NCBI GenBank assembly: GCA_016208975.1
Contig: JACQXA010000002.1
Span: forward strand, 124,001-188,000
Source of the DNA: Nitrospinota bacterium
Lineage (GTDB): Bacteria; Nitrospinota_A; UBA7883; JACRLM01
Length of the DNA: 64,000 bases
Direction: 5' to 3'
Shown: positions 34,984 through 43,520 of the stretch, in pieces
How positions within the stretch are numbered: position 1 is the first letter of the stretch
Layout of the letters: every line of letters starts with the position of its first letter
Made by a program: the position numbers and the translations under genes
The notes under the pieces: model-generated
What the model was told of the DNA's origin: nothing
What the model saw: only the letters and a program-made list of their open reading frames with translations
The model's database searches: none

Positions 34984-36018
34984 TCACCCCGCGAACGGGA
35001 TGAACAGCCGGTTCCATTTCTTCAGCCCCAGGGCCTGCTTTATTATCTTATCCGCGTTTTGCCCCACAGCTTCCCATTCGTTGGACATATCCGCGTGATG
35101 GATGCGGATAGGCTGGCGCAGAAAATGATGGTGTATCCTGTCGCCGCGCCGGGCGATGAACCGGGCGAAACTGGATAAGCTGAACCTGTTGGGCATGATG
35201 GGGCCCTGCTCCTTCCCACGCCCGCTCACCTCAAACGTGGCCATCTCGTCGGAATCGCCCACTATGTGGTAATCCGCCGGGTCGGGCACGGCGGCTGTCA
35301 GGAAATCGGTGTCTATCGCGCCGACAGGAAGCGCGCCTAAATTACGGGGCCATACCATCGCGGGGAATAGATGCAGGCAATGGGCCACGAACCCTTCCTG
35401 CCCCACCCGGAAATAAAGGTTCACCGGAGCCTCGCTGAAATTGGGCGAGTCCGCGAAATATGTGTCCATTAGCGGATGGGCATGCTCAAGGGCCAGCTTT
35501 ACCAATTGCCTGGGCGCGGCGCTTATCACCCCCCCGGCGCCAAAGGCCGATCTTAAAGCGGGCGCGAAGGTTTCTTTCACCGTGCGGAAACCCGTGGTCA
35601 TCACGGCCCGTTTGCCCATCCGCGCCAGCTCGTAAAGGCGGTTGAAGAACCCGTCGGACCAAACCATGTCCGGCGTAAGGAACACCAGCGCCGCGTTTTC
35701 AGAGGCCGCCTCGGCCACAGCCATGCGGTGGAGCCACGTCATGCCCATCAACGGATTGGATTTTGTCACGCCGCCAGTGGAGAATAGATGGTCAACCGCC
35801 ACCACGTCCACCGGGGCCTGCGCCACAAGGCTTTTAAATGAGGCGTGGGACACGATTCTTTCCGCGTCGGCGGTGGTTGTATAAATCTTGTAAACCGCAT
35901 CGGCCTTAAGCGTGACAGATGGCACGTTGCCGGGCGCAAGGTGGGTCGGCAGGCATAAATCAAGATACAGGCTTGTGTATTCCTCCCCCCACAACACTGT
36001 GACGAAATGGAATTTCAT
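34984..36018 (-). CDS. MKFHF-family protein, member 1 (unrecognised; GT-A-like by inference)
   Basis: 344 aa, soluble. It belongs to a family with four members in this window (also 52257, 54804 and the C-terminal part of 58457). Shared landmarks: MKFHFVTVLWGEEY at the N-terminus, CLPTHLAPGN, FLTPDMVWSDG, KLALEHAHPLMDTYF, FRVGQEGFVAHCL, and DSDEMATFEVS. This copy lacks the C-terminal Rossmann module of the other stand-alone members. The VFLTPDMVWSDGxF segment sits where GT-A folds carry a metal-binding acidic motif, so a glycosyltransferase is a reasonable but unproven idea. Its ATG overlaps the upstream gene stop. Confidence 0.6.
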   Translation of the reverse strand: MKFHFVTVLWGEEYTSLYLDLCLPTHLAPGNVPSVTLKADAVYKIYTTTADAERIVSHASFKSLVAQAPVDVVAVDHLFSTGGVTKSNPLMGMTWLHRMAVAEAASENAALVFLTPDMVWSDGFFNRLYELARMGKRAVMTTGFRTVKETFAPALRSAFGAGGVISAAPRQLVKLALEHAHPLMDTYFADSPNFSEAPVNLYFRVGQEGFVAHCLHLFPAMVWPRNLGALPVGAIDTDFLTAAVPDPADYHIVGDSDEMATFEVSGRGKEQGPIMPNRFSLSSFARFIARRGDRIHHHFLRQPIRIHHADMSNEWEAVGQNADKIIKQALGLKKWNRLFIPFAG

Positions 36019-36995
36019 AGCCGGTCTCCGCGCGGTTGAAAGATCTGCGCCACGGCGTGGGCGGCGCGTCCCGCGCTCTCTTCCGAATCCGGCGAAAAGT
36101 TGTCGAGACTTGTAAACCTGGACTTGGCGATTTCACAGATTTTCACAGCCTCCGAAACAGCTTTATCGGTTACATTACCGTTCACGCATAAAACCGCCTC
36201 CGCCACCTGCGATTCGCCGGATACCCGTTTCATCATCCCTAGCGACTGTTCCACGCCATAGCCCGGCGCGGAGCAGTTTATAACCCGGTAGCCGGGCAGA
36301 AGCTCTTGCAACCGCCAGGGGAATGTTTTCTCATCGCTCAAATTGGGGGCGAACACGCCGGTTCCGCCGAATATCGCCATGACCGGCCTATTACCCCCGG
36401 TTTCCCCGCCGGGAGCGGTTACGCGCCGCCCGGCAATGTCTATCGTCATCTGGAAAAGCCCATCAACCGCGCCGCCTTCCCTAAAGATGTGACGTTTGAC
36501 ACTAGTTGGGCGGTTAATCCAGCCCAGCCCCTCGTCATGGGCCAGAATGGCCCACGGGTCTTTAAGGGCCGTGGAGGGGAACCTCCAGGGTCGCAACCCG
36601 CCCGGGTCTATGGAAAAGGATATAAACGTTTCGGCCCGGGGCAGAAGGCCCGCGCGGATCCATTTATCCAGCGCGTCAACAACGTTGAAATGGTAGAACT
36701 GGTCGCCAATAACAATGGCGATGCGGGCCGGGCGGATTTTCCTGAGCGCCCGCAACAGCGAAAGGTTGCGCCATGAAATATGGCCGGAGAATGCGGATAA
36801 AGCGGTTCCGCCAGCCGAAAATGTTTCCGCCCTGCTTTTTTCCACCAGCAGGTGGACAGCGCCCTCCCGGAGCCGCAAGGCGGAAAGCGCTTTTATAACG
36901 AACTCGTTCCGGGCGGTTCCAATCAGGACCAGGGTTCCGGCGGAGTGATTCGCCGACCCAGCTCCCCCGCCGCTGTTATTGCCAGTCAAACCCAT
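36015..36995 (-). CDS. Unrecognised N-terminal domain plus degenerate SGNH-like domain
   Basis: 326 aa. Residues ~20-195 are a soluble domain with no family I can name (TLVLIGTARNEFVIKAL start). From residue 204 the sequence follows the SGNH pattern of its window neighbours: VMAIFGGTGVFAPN aligns with the nucleophile block, INCSAPGYGVEQSLGMMK with the Gly block, and VNGNVTD with the Asn block. The GDS is replaced by GGT and no Asp-x-His follows, so hydrolysis by the standard mechanism is unlikely. A binding or scaffold role is inferred. It is the first gene of a minus-strand unit with a MKFHF gene. Confidence 0.55.
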   Translation of the reverse strand: MGLTGNNSGGGAGSANHSAGTLVLIGTARNEFVIKALSALRLREGAVHLLVEKSRAETFSAGGTALSAFSGHISWRNLSLLRALRKIRPARIAIVIGDQFYHFNVVDALDKWIRAGLLPRAETFISFSIDPGGLRPWRFPSTALKDPWAILAHDEGLGWINRPTSVKRHIFREGGAVDGLFQMTIDIAGRRVTAPGGETGGNRPVMAIFGGTGVFAPNLSDEKTFPWRLQELLPGYRVINCSAPGYGVEQSLGMMKRVSGESQVAEAVLCVNGNVTDKAVSEAVKICEIAKSRFTSLDNFSPDSEESAGRAAHAVAQIFQPRGDRL

Positions 36996-37183
36996 CCTGA
37001 TATTATCGGCGAAAGAGGGTTTATGATTAGCGCTTAATGGATAAATGCCGCTTGCGCAGGGCGCATTTTAAGCGCGTGTTCCGCGCCAACAGGGCGTATT
37101 ATTTCCCGCAACGGCCATAAAGTAAAGTATTTAGCGTTATTTGGCCCCGTCAAAAAGCCGCCGGGCCAAGGCTTATTTCGGTG

Positions 37184-37326
37184 GTGTCCCAGTTTGGATC
37201 TCAAATAATGGACAGATCCTTCACTTCGCTTGCGCTTCGCCCAGGATGACAATGTTATCAACGGCTTTTATATTGCCGTTCTGGGCGTAAGTGAAGAATC
37301 CCCCCTGTACTTTCAAGCTGAGACAC
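37184..37326. repeat. 143-bp TIR element, copy 2
   Basis: It has the same length and order as the copy at 1783-1925, with about 12 substitutions and no net indel visible. Its ends are GTGTCCCAGTTTGGA and TTCAAGCTGAGACAC, so the terminal repeat has decayed to imperfect pairing while the interior inverted TGTCATYCTGAGCG-type motifs are kept. It occupies part of the 533-bp gap between divergent transcription units. I see no gene in the rest of that gap (36996-37183, 37327-37528). Confidence 0.85.
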
Positions 37327-37528
37327 TACCCTTATTTCCCTAAAGTTAAAATGCCAATTACCGATATGTTAAATTGTAGGGCGGGGTTTTTGACTTATTT
37401 GTTAAAATCGCCGGTTAATACCGGGTTTGAGGGCTTGGAAATGACTAAAAGGCCAGCCATTCGCCAAACCCCGCTTTCGTTGTTGGAAGATACTCCATTG
37501 GCCATCGTTAGACGTTCGGATTGGCGAA

Positions 37529-39055
37529 ATGAACCATAGAGACAAGATCAAGACGCTGGCGGAGCTGGCCGAAACGGCGCAATCCGCCCGGGCCGGGGGG
37601 AAAAAGGTCGTTTACTGCCACGGCGTTTTCGACCTGCTTCACATCGGCCACATAAAACATCTGGAGGCCGCCCGCCGGTTGGGGGACATCCTCATCGTAA
37701 CCGTCACCCCCGACCGGTTCGTGAACAAGGGGCCGCACCGCCCCGCGTTCCCCGAAATGTTGCGCGCCGAGGCGCTGGCCGCCATGGGGTGCGTGGATTG
37801 GGTGGGTGTGAACAACTGGCCCACAGCCGTGGAGCCCATAAACATCATCAAACCCGACCTTTTCGTTAAGGGCATCGTGCGCGGCGAGGGCAAGCGGGAC
37901 CATTCGGACGCCATTGACCAGGAGGAAAACGCAATCCGGGGCGTCGGCGGAAACATGGTGTTCACCGACGAGGAGACCTATAGCGCCTCCACGCTGATAA
38001 ACCGGTTTATGGACATTTTCACCCCGGAAGCCAAACTTTTCCTGGAAGATTTCCGGAGCCGCCACACCCCCGAGGAAATAATCGGCCACATCCAGAAGAT
38101 AAACCAGCTCAAGGTCCTCACCATCGGCGAGACTATCATAGACGAGTACCATTTCTGCGCCGCCCTGGGCAAAGCCAACAAAGAGCCCATCCTGGCCGTC
38201 CGCAACCTTTACAAGGAAACCTACGCCGGGGGCATATTGGCCATCGCCAACCACGTTTCCGGATTTTGCGGCCAGGTGGGGCTTATGAGCATGATCGGCG
38301 AGGTGGACTCCTTCGAGGATTTTGTCCACGGGAAGCTTTATCCCAATGTTACGCCCATGTTCCTGCGCCAGCGCGGAAAACCCACGCTGGTGAAACGCCG
38401 GTTCGTGGAAAGCTATTCGGGCTCCAAGCTGTTCGAAGTGTACATAATGGAGAACGGCAAGATAAACGGCGAGCTGGAGGAGGCTTTCTGCGCCAGCCTG
38501 GAGGAGGAGCTTCCAAAATACGACGTGGTGGTGGTGGCCGATTACGGCCATGGCCTGTTCACCGACCGGTCCATAAAAATCCTGGCCGAAAAGGCGAAAT
38601 TCCTGGCGGTGAATACCCAGACCAACGCCGGGAACATGGGGTTTAACATGATCTCCAAATACCCCCGGGCGGATTTCATATCAATAGCCGAGCCGGAGAT
38701 ACGGCTGGACAGCCGCGACATGAGCGGCGATCTGAAAAAGCTTGTGGAGCGGGCCGCCAAAAATTCCAACTGCGGCCGGATGGTGGTTACCAAGGGGAAG
38801 AACGGCTGTCTGTGTTATGATGAAACCACGGGTTTTTGCGAAATTCCGGCGTTTTCGGTGAAAATGGTGGACCGTATCGGATCCGGCGACGCGGTGCTGG
38901 CCCTCACGGCGCCGTGCGTTACGCTGGGGCTCCCCATGGAGGTCGTGGGGTTCATCGGCAACGTGGCCGGCGCGGAAGCCTGCGCCATCATGGGGAACAA
39001 AACGCCGATAGAGCCTTCCAGTCTTTTCAGGCATATTACGTCGCTGATGAAATAA
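37529..39055 (+). CDS. HldE-like fusion in reverse order: nucleotidyltransferase then PfkB kinase
   Basis: 508 aa. Residues ~25-155 are an RfaE2-type cytidylyltransferase fold: CHGVFDLLHIGHIKHLE with the HIGH motif and VTVTPDRFVNKGPHRPAF. Residues ~190-505 are a PfkB sugar kinase with LTIGETIIDEYHF, GGILAIANHVSGF, and the catalytic loop DRIGSGDAVLAL (GSGD instead of the common GAGD, catalytic Asp retained). Known HldE has kinase first, nucleotidyltransferase last. Together with the SIS isomerase gene after it, this suggests phosphorylation and nucleotide activation of a heptose-like sugar. It is the first gene of an 18-gene run. Confidence 0.85.
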   Translation: MNHRDKIKTLAELAETAQSARAGGKKVVYCHGVFDLLHIGHIKHLEAARRLGDILIVTVTPDRFVNKGPHRPAFPEMLRAEALAAMGCVDWVGVNNWPTAVEPINIIKPDLFVKGIVRGEGKRDHSDAIDQEENAIRGVGGNMVFTDEETYSASTLINRFMDIFTPEAKLFLEDFRSRHTPEEIIGHIQKINQLKVLTIGETIIDEYHFCAALGKANKEPILAVRNLYKETYAGGILAIANHVSGFCGQVGLMSMIGEVDSFEDFVHGKLYPNVTPMFLRQRGKPTLVKRRFVESYSGSKLFEVYIMENGKINGELEEAFCASLEEELPKYDVVVVADYGHGLFTDRSIKILAEKAKFLAVNTQTNAGNMGFNMISKYPRADFISIAEPEIRLDSRDMSGDLKKLVERAAKNSNCGRMVVTKGKNGCLCYDETTGFCEIPAFSVKMVDRIGSGDAVLALTAPCVTLGLPMEVVGFIGNVAGAEACAIMGNKTPIEPSSLFRHITSLMK

Positions 39056-39073
39056 TTGGAAAAACCTGCGCAC

Positions 39074-39703
39074 ATGAATAACTCAACATGGCTTGAAGAG
39101 CTGAAAAAGCTGAACCACCTGCTTTCGTCCTTCTCGTTCCGCGACGAGATGGGGGGCGACGTGAGTTTCGACGAGGGGTTCGCCCTCTGGCGCAGGTGGA
39201 CGGTGGAGCTTAGGGAAAAACGAAGGCTCTGTTTCCTCATAGGCAACGGCGCCAGCGCCTCCATGGCCAGCCACATCTCGGCGGACCTGGCCAAGAACGC
39301 CCATGTGCATACCCAGGTTTTTTCGGACCTGTCGCTAATCACCGCCATGGCCAACGACATAAGCTACGACGCGGTGTATTCGGAGCCTCTGCGCAGGCGC
39401 GGCGCTTTGGGAGACATGCTTGTGGCCATCAGCAGTTCGGGCCGGTCGGAAAACATATTGAACGCAGTAAGCGTGGCCCGGGAACTGGGCATGACGGTGA
39501 TCACGCTTTCGGCAATGTCCTCGGAAAACCCGTTGCGGATGGGCGGCTCCCTGAACGCGTACGTTCCCGCCGAAACCTACGGCCACGCGGAAACCTGCCA
39601 CGCCGCCATATTGCATTTCTGGATGGACTCTGTAAGCCTCGACGGGCGCAAGCCTTTGGATGATTGCCTTTCAAGGAAACTATTCGCCCCCAACCAGTCC
39701 TGA
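39074..39703 (+). CDS. SIS-domain sugar-phosphate isomerase (GmhA-like)
   Basis: 209 aa. CFLIGNGASASMASHISADLAKNA is the phosphate-binding loop, followed by LITAMANDISYDAVYSEPL and AISSSGRSENILNAVSVA, in the GmhA order. The sequence is clearly divergent from the gmhA at 16877 (NGAS for NGGS, SSSGRS for STSGNS). It would isomerise a ketose phosphate to the aldose used by the preceding kinase/nucleotidyltransferase; sedoheptulose 7-phosphate is the textbook substrate, but a variant sugar is possible. ATG at 39074 is preferred to an upstream TTG. Confidence 0.8.
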   Translation: MNNSTWLEELKKLNHLLSSFSFRDEMGGDVSFDEGFALWRRWTVELREKRRLCFLIGNGASASMASHISADLAKNAHVHTQVFSDLSLITAMANDISYDAVYSEPLRRRGALGDMLVAISSSGRSENILNAVSVARELGMTVITLSAMSSENPLRMGGSLNAYVPAETYGHAETCHAAILHFWMDSVSLDGRKPLDDCLSRKLFAPNQS

Positions 39704-39720
39704 AACGAAGAATAACGAAC

Positions 39721-40680
39721 ATGGTTTTCGATCGATCCAGGCTGAAGCTTGAGCCGCTCGATCAGCGCCAAAGCGATCTGGATTTAACAGCGATCCTCGA
39801 TTTGACCGGGTCCGGCATGGCTTCGCCCGGGCTGGACAAGGCCGCGGACCGTATCCGGCAAGCCAAGGAGCGCGGCGCGGCGGTGATTTTTATAATGGGC
39901 GCCCACGTCATAAGAAGCGGCGTCCAGCGCTACATAATAGACCTGATGGCCAGGGGATATATATCCCTTGTGGCCACCAACGGGGCCGGGGCGATTCATG
40001 ATTACGAGTTCGCGCTCACTGGCAAGACCACCGAGAGCGTGGCCCGGTACGTTTCCGAAGGGCGGTTCGGTCTGTGGCGGGAAACCGGGCGCGTGAACGA
40101 CATCGCCGTGGAAGGGTGGCGTGCCGGGCTGGGGCTGGGCGAGGCGGTGGGCAAAGCCATCGAAGATGAAAAACTGCCCCACAGAGACATCAGCGTTTTC
40201 GCGGCGGGTTACAGGCTGGGCGTGCCGGTGACGGCCCATGTGGGCATCGGGTACGACATAGTCCACGAACACCCCAATTGCGACGGGGCCGCCTATGGCG
40301 CCACAAGTTACACCGATTTTCTCAAGTTCGCCGCCGTTGTGGAAAAGCTTGAGGGGGGTGTGGTGATGAATTTCGGCTCGGCGGTGATGGGCCCGGAGGT
40401 TTATTTAAAAGCCTTGGCTATGGCAAGGAACGTGGCCCATTCGGAAGGGCGGCGCATCCGCCGGTTCACGACGCTGGTGTGCGACCTTCACGATATCGGC
40501 GGGCGCGATTACGGCAAAGAGCCTCAAAAAGGCGACCCGGCTTATTATTACCGCCCATGGAAAACCATGCTGGCCCGCACCGTGGCCGACGGCGGGGAGA
40601 GCATATACGTCCAGGGCGCGCACGCGCAAACAATCCCGGCGCTGTGGGCCAGGCTGGCCCAAACAGGCGCCAAACCTTAA
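39721..40680 (+). CDS. Deoxyhypusine synthase-like protein, unknown substrate
   Basis: 319 aa, soluble. The stretch IFIMGAHVIRSGVQRYIIDLMARGYISLVATNGAGAIHDYE resembles the NAD-binding core of deoxyhypusine synthase-fold proteins, and VPVTAHVGIGYDIVHEHP ... FLKFAAVVEKLEGGVVMNFGSAVMGPEVYLKAL fits the later part of that fold. The eukaryotic catalytic-lysine region is not evident. Bacteria lack hypusine, so an NAD-dependent reaction on a small molecule of this pathway is inferred. It sits between an isomerase and a radical SAM gene, 17 and 15 bp apart. Confidence 0.5.
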   Translation: MVFDRSRLKLEPLDQRQSDLDLTAILDLTGSGMASPGLDKAADRIRQAKERGAAVIFIMGAHVIRSGVQRYIIDLMARGYISLVATNGAGAIHDYEFALTGKTTESVARYVSEGRFGLWRETGRVNDIAVEGWRAGLGLGEAVGKAIEDEKLPHRDISVFAAGYRLGVPVTAHVGIGYDIVHEHPNCDGAAYGATSYTDFLKFAAVVEKLEGGVVMNFGSAVMGPEVYLKALAMARNVAHSEGRRIRRFTTLVCDLHDIGGRDYGKEPQKGDPAYYYRPWKTMLARTVADGGESIYVQGAHAQTIPALWARLAQTGAKP

Positions 40681-40695
40681 AGCAGGCGTAAATAA

Positions 40696-41772
40696 GTGGA
40701 CAAGTTCAGGGTTGATAACCACAAGCTTCACTACCATGTGGGCCGGGTGAACAGCTGGCTGAATGGGGAGAACATCTACCCCGTCTATATGGAGATAAGC
40801 CCCACCGGAGCCTGCAACCACCGGTGTACCTTCTGCGGCGTGGATTATCTGGGCTACAAGCCCCGGAGCCTTGAAACATCCATTGTCAGGGAGCGGCTGG
40901 CGGAACTGGGCGCGCTGGGGTTGAAAAGCGTGATGTTCTGCGGCGAGGGTGAGCCGCTACTGCACAAGGACATCGCTGAAATGGTGGAGTCCGCCAAAGC
41001 CGCCGGGATAGACGTGTCCATGACCACCAACGGCGTCCTTTTCAAAAAGGGCCTGGCGGAGCGCATCCTGCCCCACATGGAGTGGATAAAATTCAGCGTC
41101 AACGCCGCCACCAACGGCACATACATGAAAGTGAACGGCGCGAAGAGCGGTGAGCTGGAGACGGTTATAAACAACATCACCGCCGCCAGAAAGATAAAAG
41201 ACGATAACACCTACAAGGTGACACTGGGCATGCAGATGATATTACTTCCGGAAAACCGGGAGGAGGCCGTTGCGCTGGCCAGGATAGCCCGGGACACCGG
41301 CGCGGACTATCTGGTGGTGAAACCATATTCCCAGCACCCGCAGAGCGGATCCACCGTGTATAAAGACGTTAAATACGAGGATACTGAAAGGCTGGCCGAA
41401 GAGCTGGCCGCTCTAAACGGGAACGGGTTCTCGGTGATATTCCGGGGGAACGCCATGTCCAAAAACAGCGCCAACGCTGGAAAGGCCGGGCGGTATCAGA
41501 AATGCCAGGCGCTACCGTTCTGGTCTTATCTGGACTCCGGCGGTGGTGTATGGGGATGTCTGGATTTCGTGGGGGACGGGCGTTTCTATTACGGCTCCAT
41601 TTATGAAAACAGCTTCCGCCAGATTTGGGAAGGGGAGAAAAGACGCAAGTCGCTGGAATGGGTCGCCAACGGGTTCGACCTGTGCCAGTGCCGGAACAAC
41701 TGCCGGATGGACGAGGTGAACAGGTATCTGTGGGACCTGAAAAATCCGCCGCCCCATGTCAATTTCATATAG
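40696..41772 (+). CDS. Radical SAM protein with SPASM-like C-terminus
   Basis: 358 aa, GTG start. The radical SAM cluster motif CNHRCTFC follows MEISPTGA; SVMFCGEGEPLLHKDI gives the GGE-like motif. The C-terminal part has cysteines in a SPASM/twitch arrangement (YQKCQALPF, WGCLDFVGDGRFYYGSI, FDLCQCRNNCRM), suggesting one or two extra Fe-S clusters. Enzymes of this type catalyse dehydrogenation, epimerisation or cross-linking. The sugar-pathway context suggests a small-molecule substrate. It is one of four radical SAM genes between 40.7 and 52.2 kb. Confidence 0.85.
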   Translation: MDKFRVDNHKLHYHVGRVNSWLNGENIYPVYMEISPTGACNHRCTFCGVDYLGYKPRSLETSIVRERLAELGALGLKSVMFCGEGEPLLHKDIAEMVESAKAAGIDVSMTTNGVLFKKGLAERILPHMEWIKFSVNAATNGTYMKVNGAKSGELETVINNITAARKIKDDNTYKVTLGMQMILLPENREEAVALARIARDTGADYLVVKPYSQHPQSGSTVYKDVKYEDTERLAEELAALNGNGFSVIFRGNAMSKNSANAGKAGRYQKCQALPFWSYLDSGGGVWGCLDFVGDGRFYYGSIYENSFRQIWEGEKRRKSLEWVANGFDLCQCRNNCRMDEVNRYLWDLKNPPPHVNFI

Positions 41773-41787
41773 CCCCCGCATGAACAT

Positions 41788-42486
41788 ATGAACAGACAAT
41801 TACTGATAGGCGTGGATTTCGACAACACCATCGCCGACTATGACGACCTCATCTTCTCCATAGCGTTGGAGCGGGGGTTTACCGCGCCCGGCGCGGACCG
41901 GGGCAAGAAAAGCGTTCGTGACGCCATACGGCTTCTGCCGGAGGGGGACATCCTCTGGCAATCGCTCCAGGCGGAAATTTACGGCCCACGGATGCGGGAC
42001 GCGAAGCTGAAAGACGGGGCGCGGGAGTTTTTTGAAAGATGCCACGGCGCGGGCATTACAACCTGCGTGATAAGCCATAAAACCGAATACGCCGGGATGG
42101 ACACCACCGGCACGAACCTGCGTTCGGCCGCCATGGGCTGGATGGCCGGGCAGGGTTTTTTCTCCCCCGGCGGGTTGGGGTTGAAACCGGGCCAGGTGTA
42201 TTTCGAGAGTACCCGGTTTGAAAAGGTGGAACGGATAGGGGCGGCGGGTTGCACCCATTTCATTGACGATCTGGAGGAAGTGTTTCTGGAAGACTCATTC
42301 CCGGCGGATGTGGGCAAAATCCTTTTCTGTCAGGAAGGGCAGGGTCCATTTCCGCCCGGCGTTGTGGTGATGAAAACCTGGAAAGAGATAGAGGGTTTTT
42401 TCTTCGCCGCCTCGCCGGATAGCCGCTCAACATCCGCTTCTCCGGGGTCGCCTGACCCCGGTCCCTCCGCAAAGGCCGGACTATGA
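41788..42486 (+). CDS. HAD-like phosphatase
   Basis: 232 aa. The HAD nucleophile motif is GVDFDNTIADYDDL near the N-terminus, then TTCVISHKTEY (motif II Ser) and THFIDDLEEVF (motif IV acids). The insertion between motifs I and II gives a cap. It may dephosphorylate a sugar bisphosphate, as GmhB does in heptose synthesis, though the sequence is not GmhB. The last ~28 residues are a Ser/Pro/Gly-rich tail encoded over a palindrome. It overlaps the next gene by ATGA. Confidence 0.75.
   Translation: MNRQLLIGVDFDNTIADYDDLIFSIALERGFTAPGADRGKKSVRDAIRLLPEGDILWQSLQAEIYGPRMRDAKLKDGAREFFERCHGAGITTCVISHKTEYAGMDTTGTNLRSAAMGWMAGQGFFSPGGLGLKPGQVYFESTRFEKVERIGAAGCTHFIDDLEEVFLEDSFPADVGKILFCQEGQGPFPPGVVVMKTWKEIEGFFFAASPDSRSTSASPGSPDPGPSAKAGL
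42442..42461. repeat. Perfect 8-bp hairpin inside the HAD gene 3' end
   Basis: CCGGGGTC (42442-42449) and GACCCCGG (42454-42461) flank GCCT. It lies in the segment coding for the low-complexity C-terminal tail of the HAD-like protein, 22 bp before the next start codon. It may be an inserted short palindrome or a translational coupling structure. Confidence 0.5.
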
Positions 42487-43520
42487 CTGGCGAAACATCC
42501 ACAACGGTCCCCGGCGTTCCGCCGGAGGTGGAGGGCCGGCAAGTGGTGGCCGCCACCTGGCTGGGCGGCGGCAGGAACAGCGCCGTGTATCTCATAACGC
42601 TGGAGGATGGAGACCGCAGAGCGCTCAAACGGTATTTCGGCAAAACCATGGATGGCAGGAGCCGGATGGAAGTGGAGTTTTCAGCGTTACGGTTCCTGTG
42701 GGACAACGGGTTCCGCAATGTTCCCAGGCCGGTGATGGCCGACAGCGAAGGGAACCAGGCCGTATATGGATATATCGAGGGTGAAGCGATTGGGCAGGAT
42801 AAACTCACCGCGGGCAGGATAGACGAGCTTGTGGGTTTTGCCGCCCGGCTTAAACAAATCTCCGGGGCCGATGGCGGCCGGGAATTGTTTCCAGCGTCGG
42901 AAGCCTGTTTTTCCTTGCGGGCCGTGATGGAGAGCGTCCGCAGGCGGTATGACGCGCTGGAAAATATTCCGGTGGACAGCCAACCGCATGATGACCTGAA
43001 AAAGTTCCTTGGCGGGGTGTTCAAGCCATCTTTCGATGAGATGGAAAAATGGGTTACGGACAATGGCGGGCTGGCGATGGATGAGGAGTTGGGGGTGGCG
43101 TATCGAACCTTGAGCCAGTCGGATTTCGGCTTCCACAACACGGTGCTTGGGAAGGAAGGCCAGCTGGTATTCGTTGATTTCGAATATTTCGGCTGGGACG
43201 ACCCGGCGAAGATGATATGCGATTTTCTTCTGAGCCCGGCCATGACGCTGACAGAAGCGCTTAAACGCCGGTTCCTGGATGGCGCGATGAACGTTTTCGG
43301 TAACGACGGGAATCTTCCAGTCCGCGTCCGGTATTATTATCCGTTGTTCGGCTTAAAATGGGCGATGATCATGTTGAACGATTTTCTGCCGGGCCGGGCC
43401 TTACGGCAGGCGGCAAACGGCGCGGACGCCGAAAATATCCGGCGCGCCCAACTGCGAAAGGCGGAGCGCATGACCGGTGAAATAACCAAAAATTACGCCA
43501 ATTTTTATTGCGGGGCATGA
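42483..43520 (+). CDS. Aminoglycoside phosphotransferase-like kinase
   Basis: 345 aa with the APH/choline-kinase pattern: GGGRNSAVYLITLEDGDRRALKRYF (nucleotide loop and lysine), LSQSDFGFHNTVLG (catalytic loop, Brenner-type with Asp and Asn; the usual HxD is SxD here) and LVFVDFEYFGWDDPAKMI (metal-binding DFE). Substrates of this superfamily include sugars and amino alcohols. The context argues for a sugar intermediate rather than drug resistance. It overlaps both neighbours by 4 bp. Confidence 0.75.
   Translation: MTGETSTTVPGVPPEVEGRQVVAATWLGGGRNSAVYLITLEDGDRRALKRYFGKTMDGRSRMEVEFSALRFLWDNGFRNVPRPVMADSEGNQAVYGYIEGEAIGQDKLTAGRIDELVGFAARLKQISGADGGRELFPASEACFSLRAVMESVRRRYDALENIPVDSQPHDDLKKFLGGVFKPSFDEMEKWVTDNGGLAMDEELGVAYRTLSQSDFGFHNTVLGKEGQLVFVDFEYFGWDDPAKMICDFLLSPAMTLTEALKRRFLDGAMNVFGNDGNLPVRVRYYYPLFGLKWAMIMLNDFLPGRALRQAANGADAENIRRAQLRKAERMTGEITKNYANFYCGA

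Noticed and set aside
42483-43520. Aminoglycoside-resistance gene
   Set aside because: Only the general APH fold pattern is present; it overlaps sugar-pathway genes on both sides and lacks resistance-enzyme signatures.
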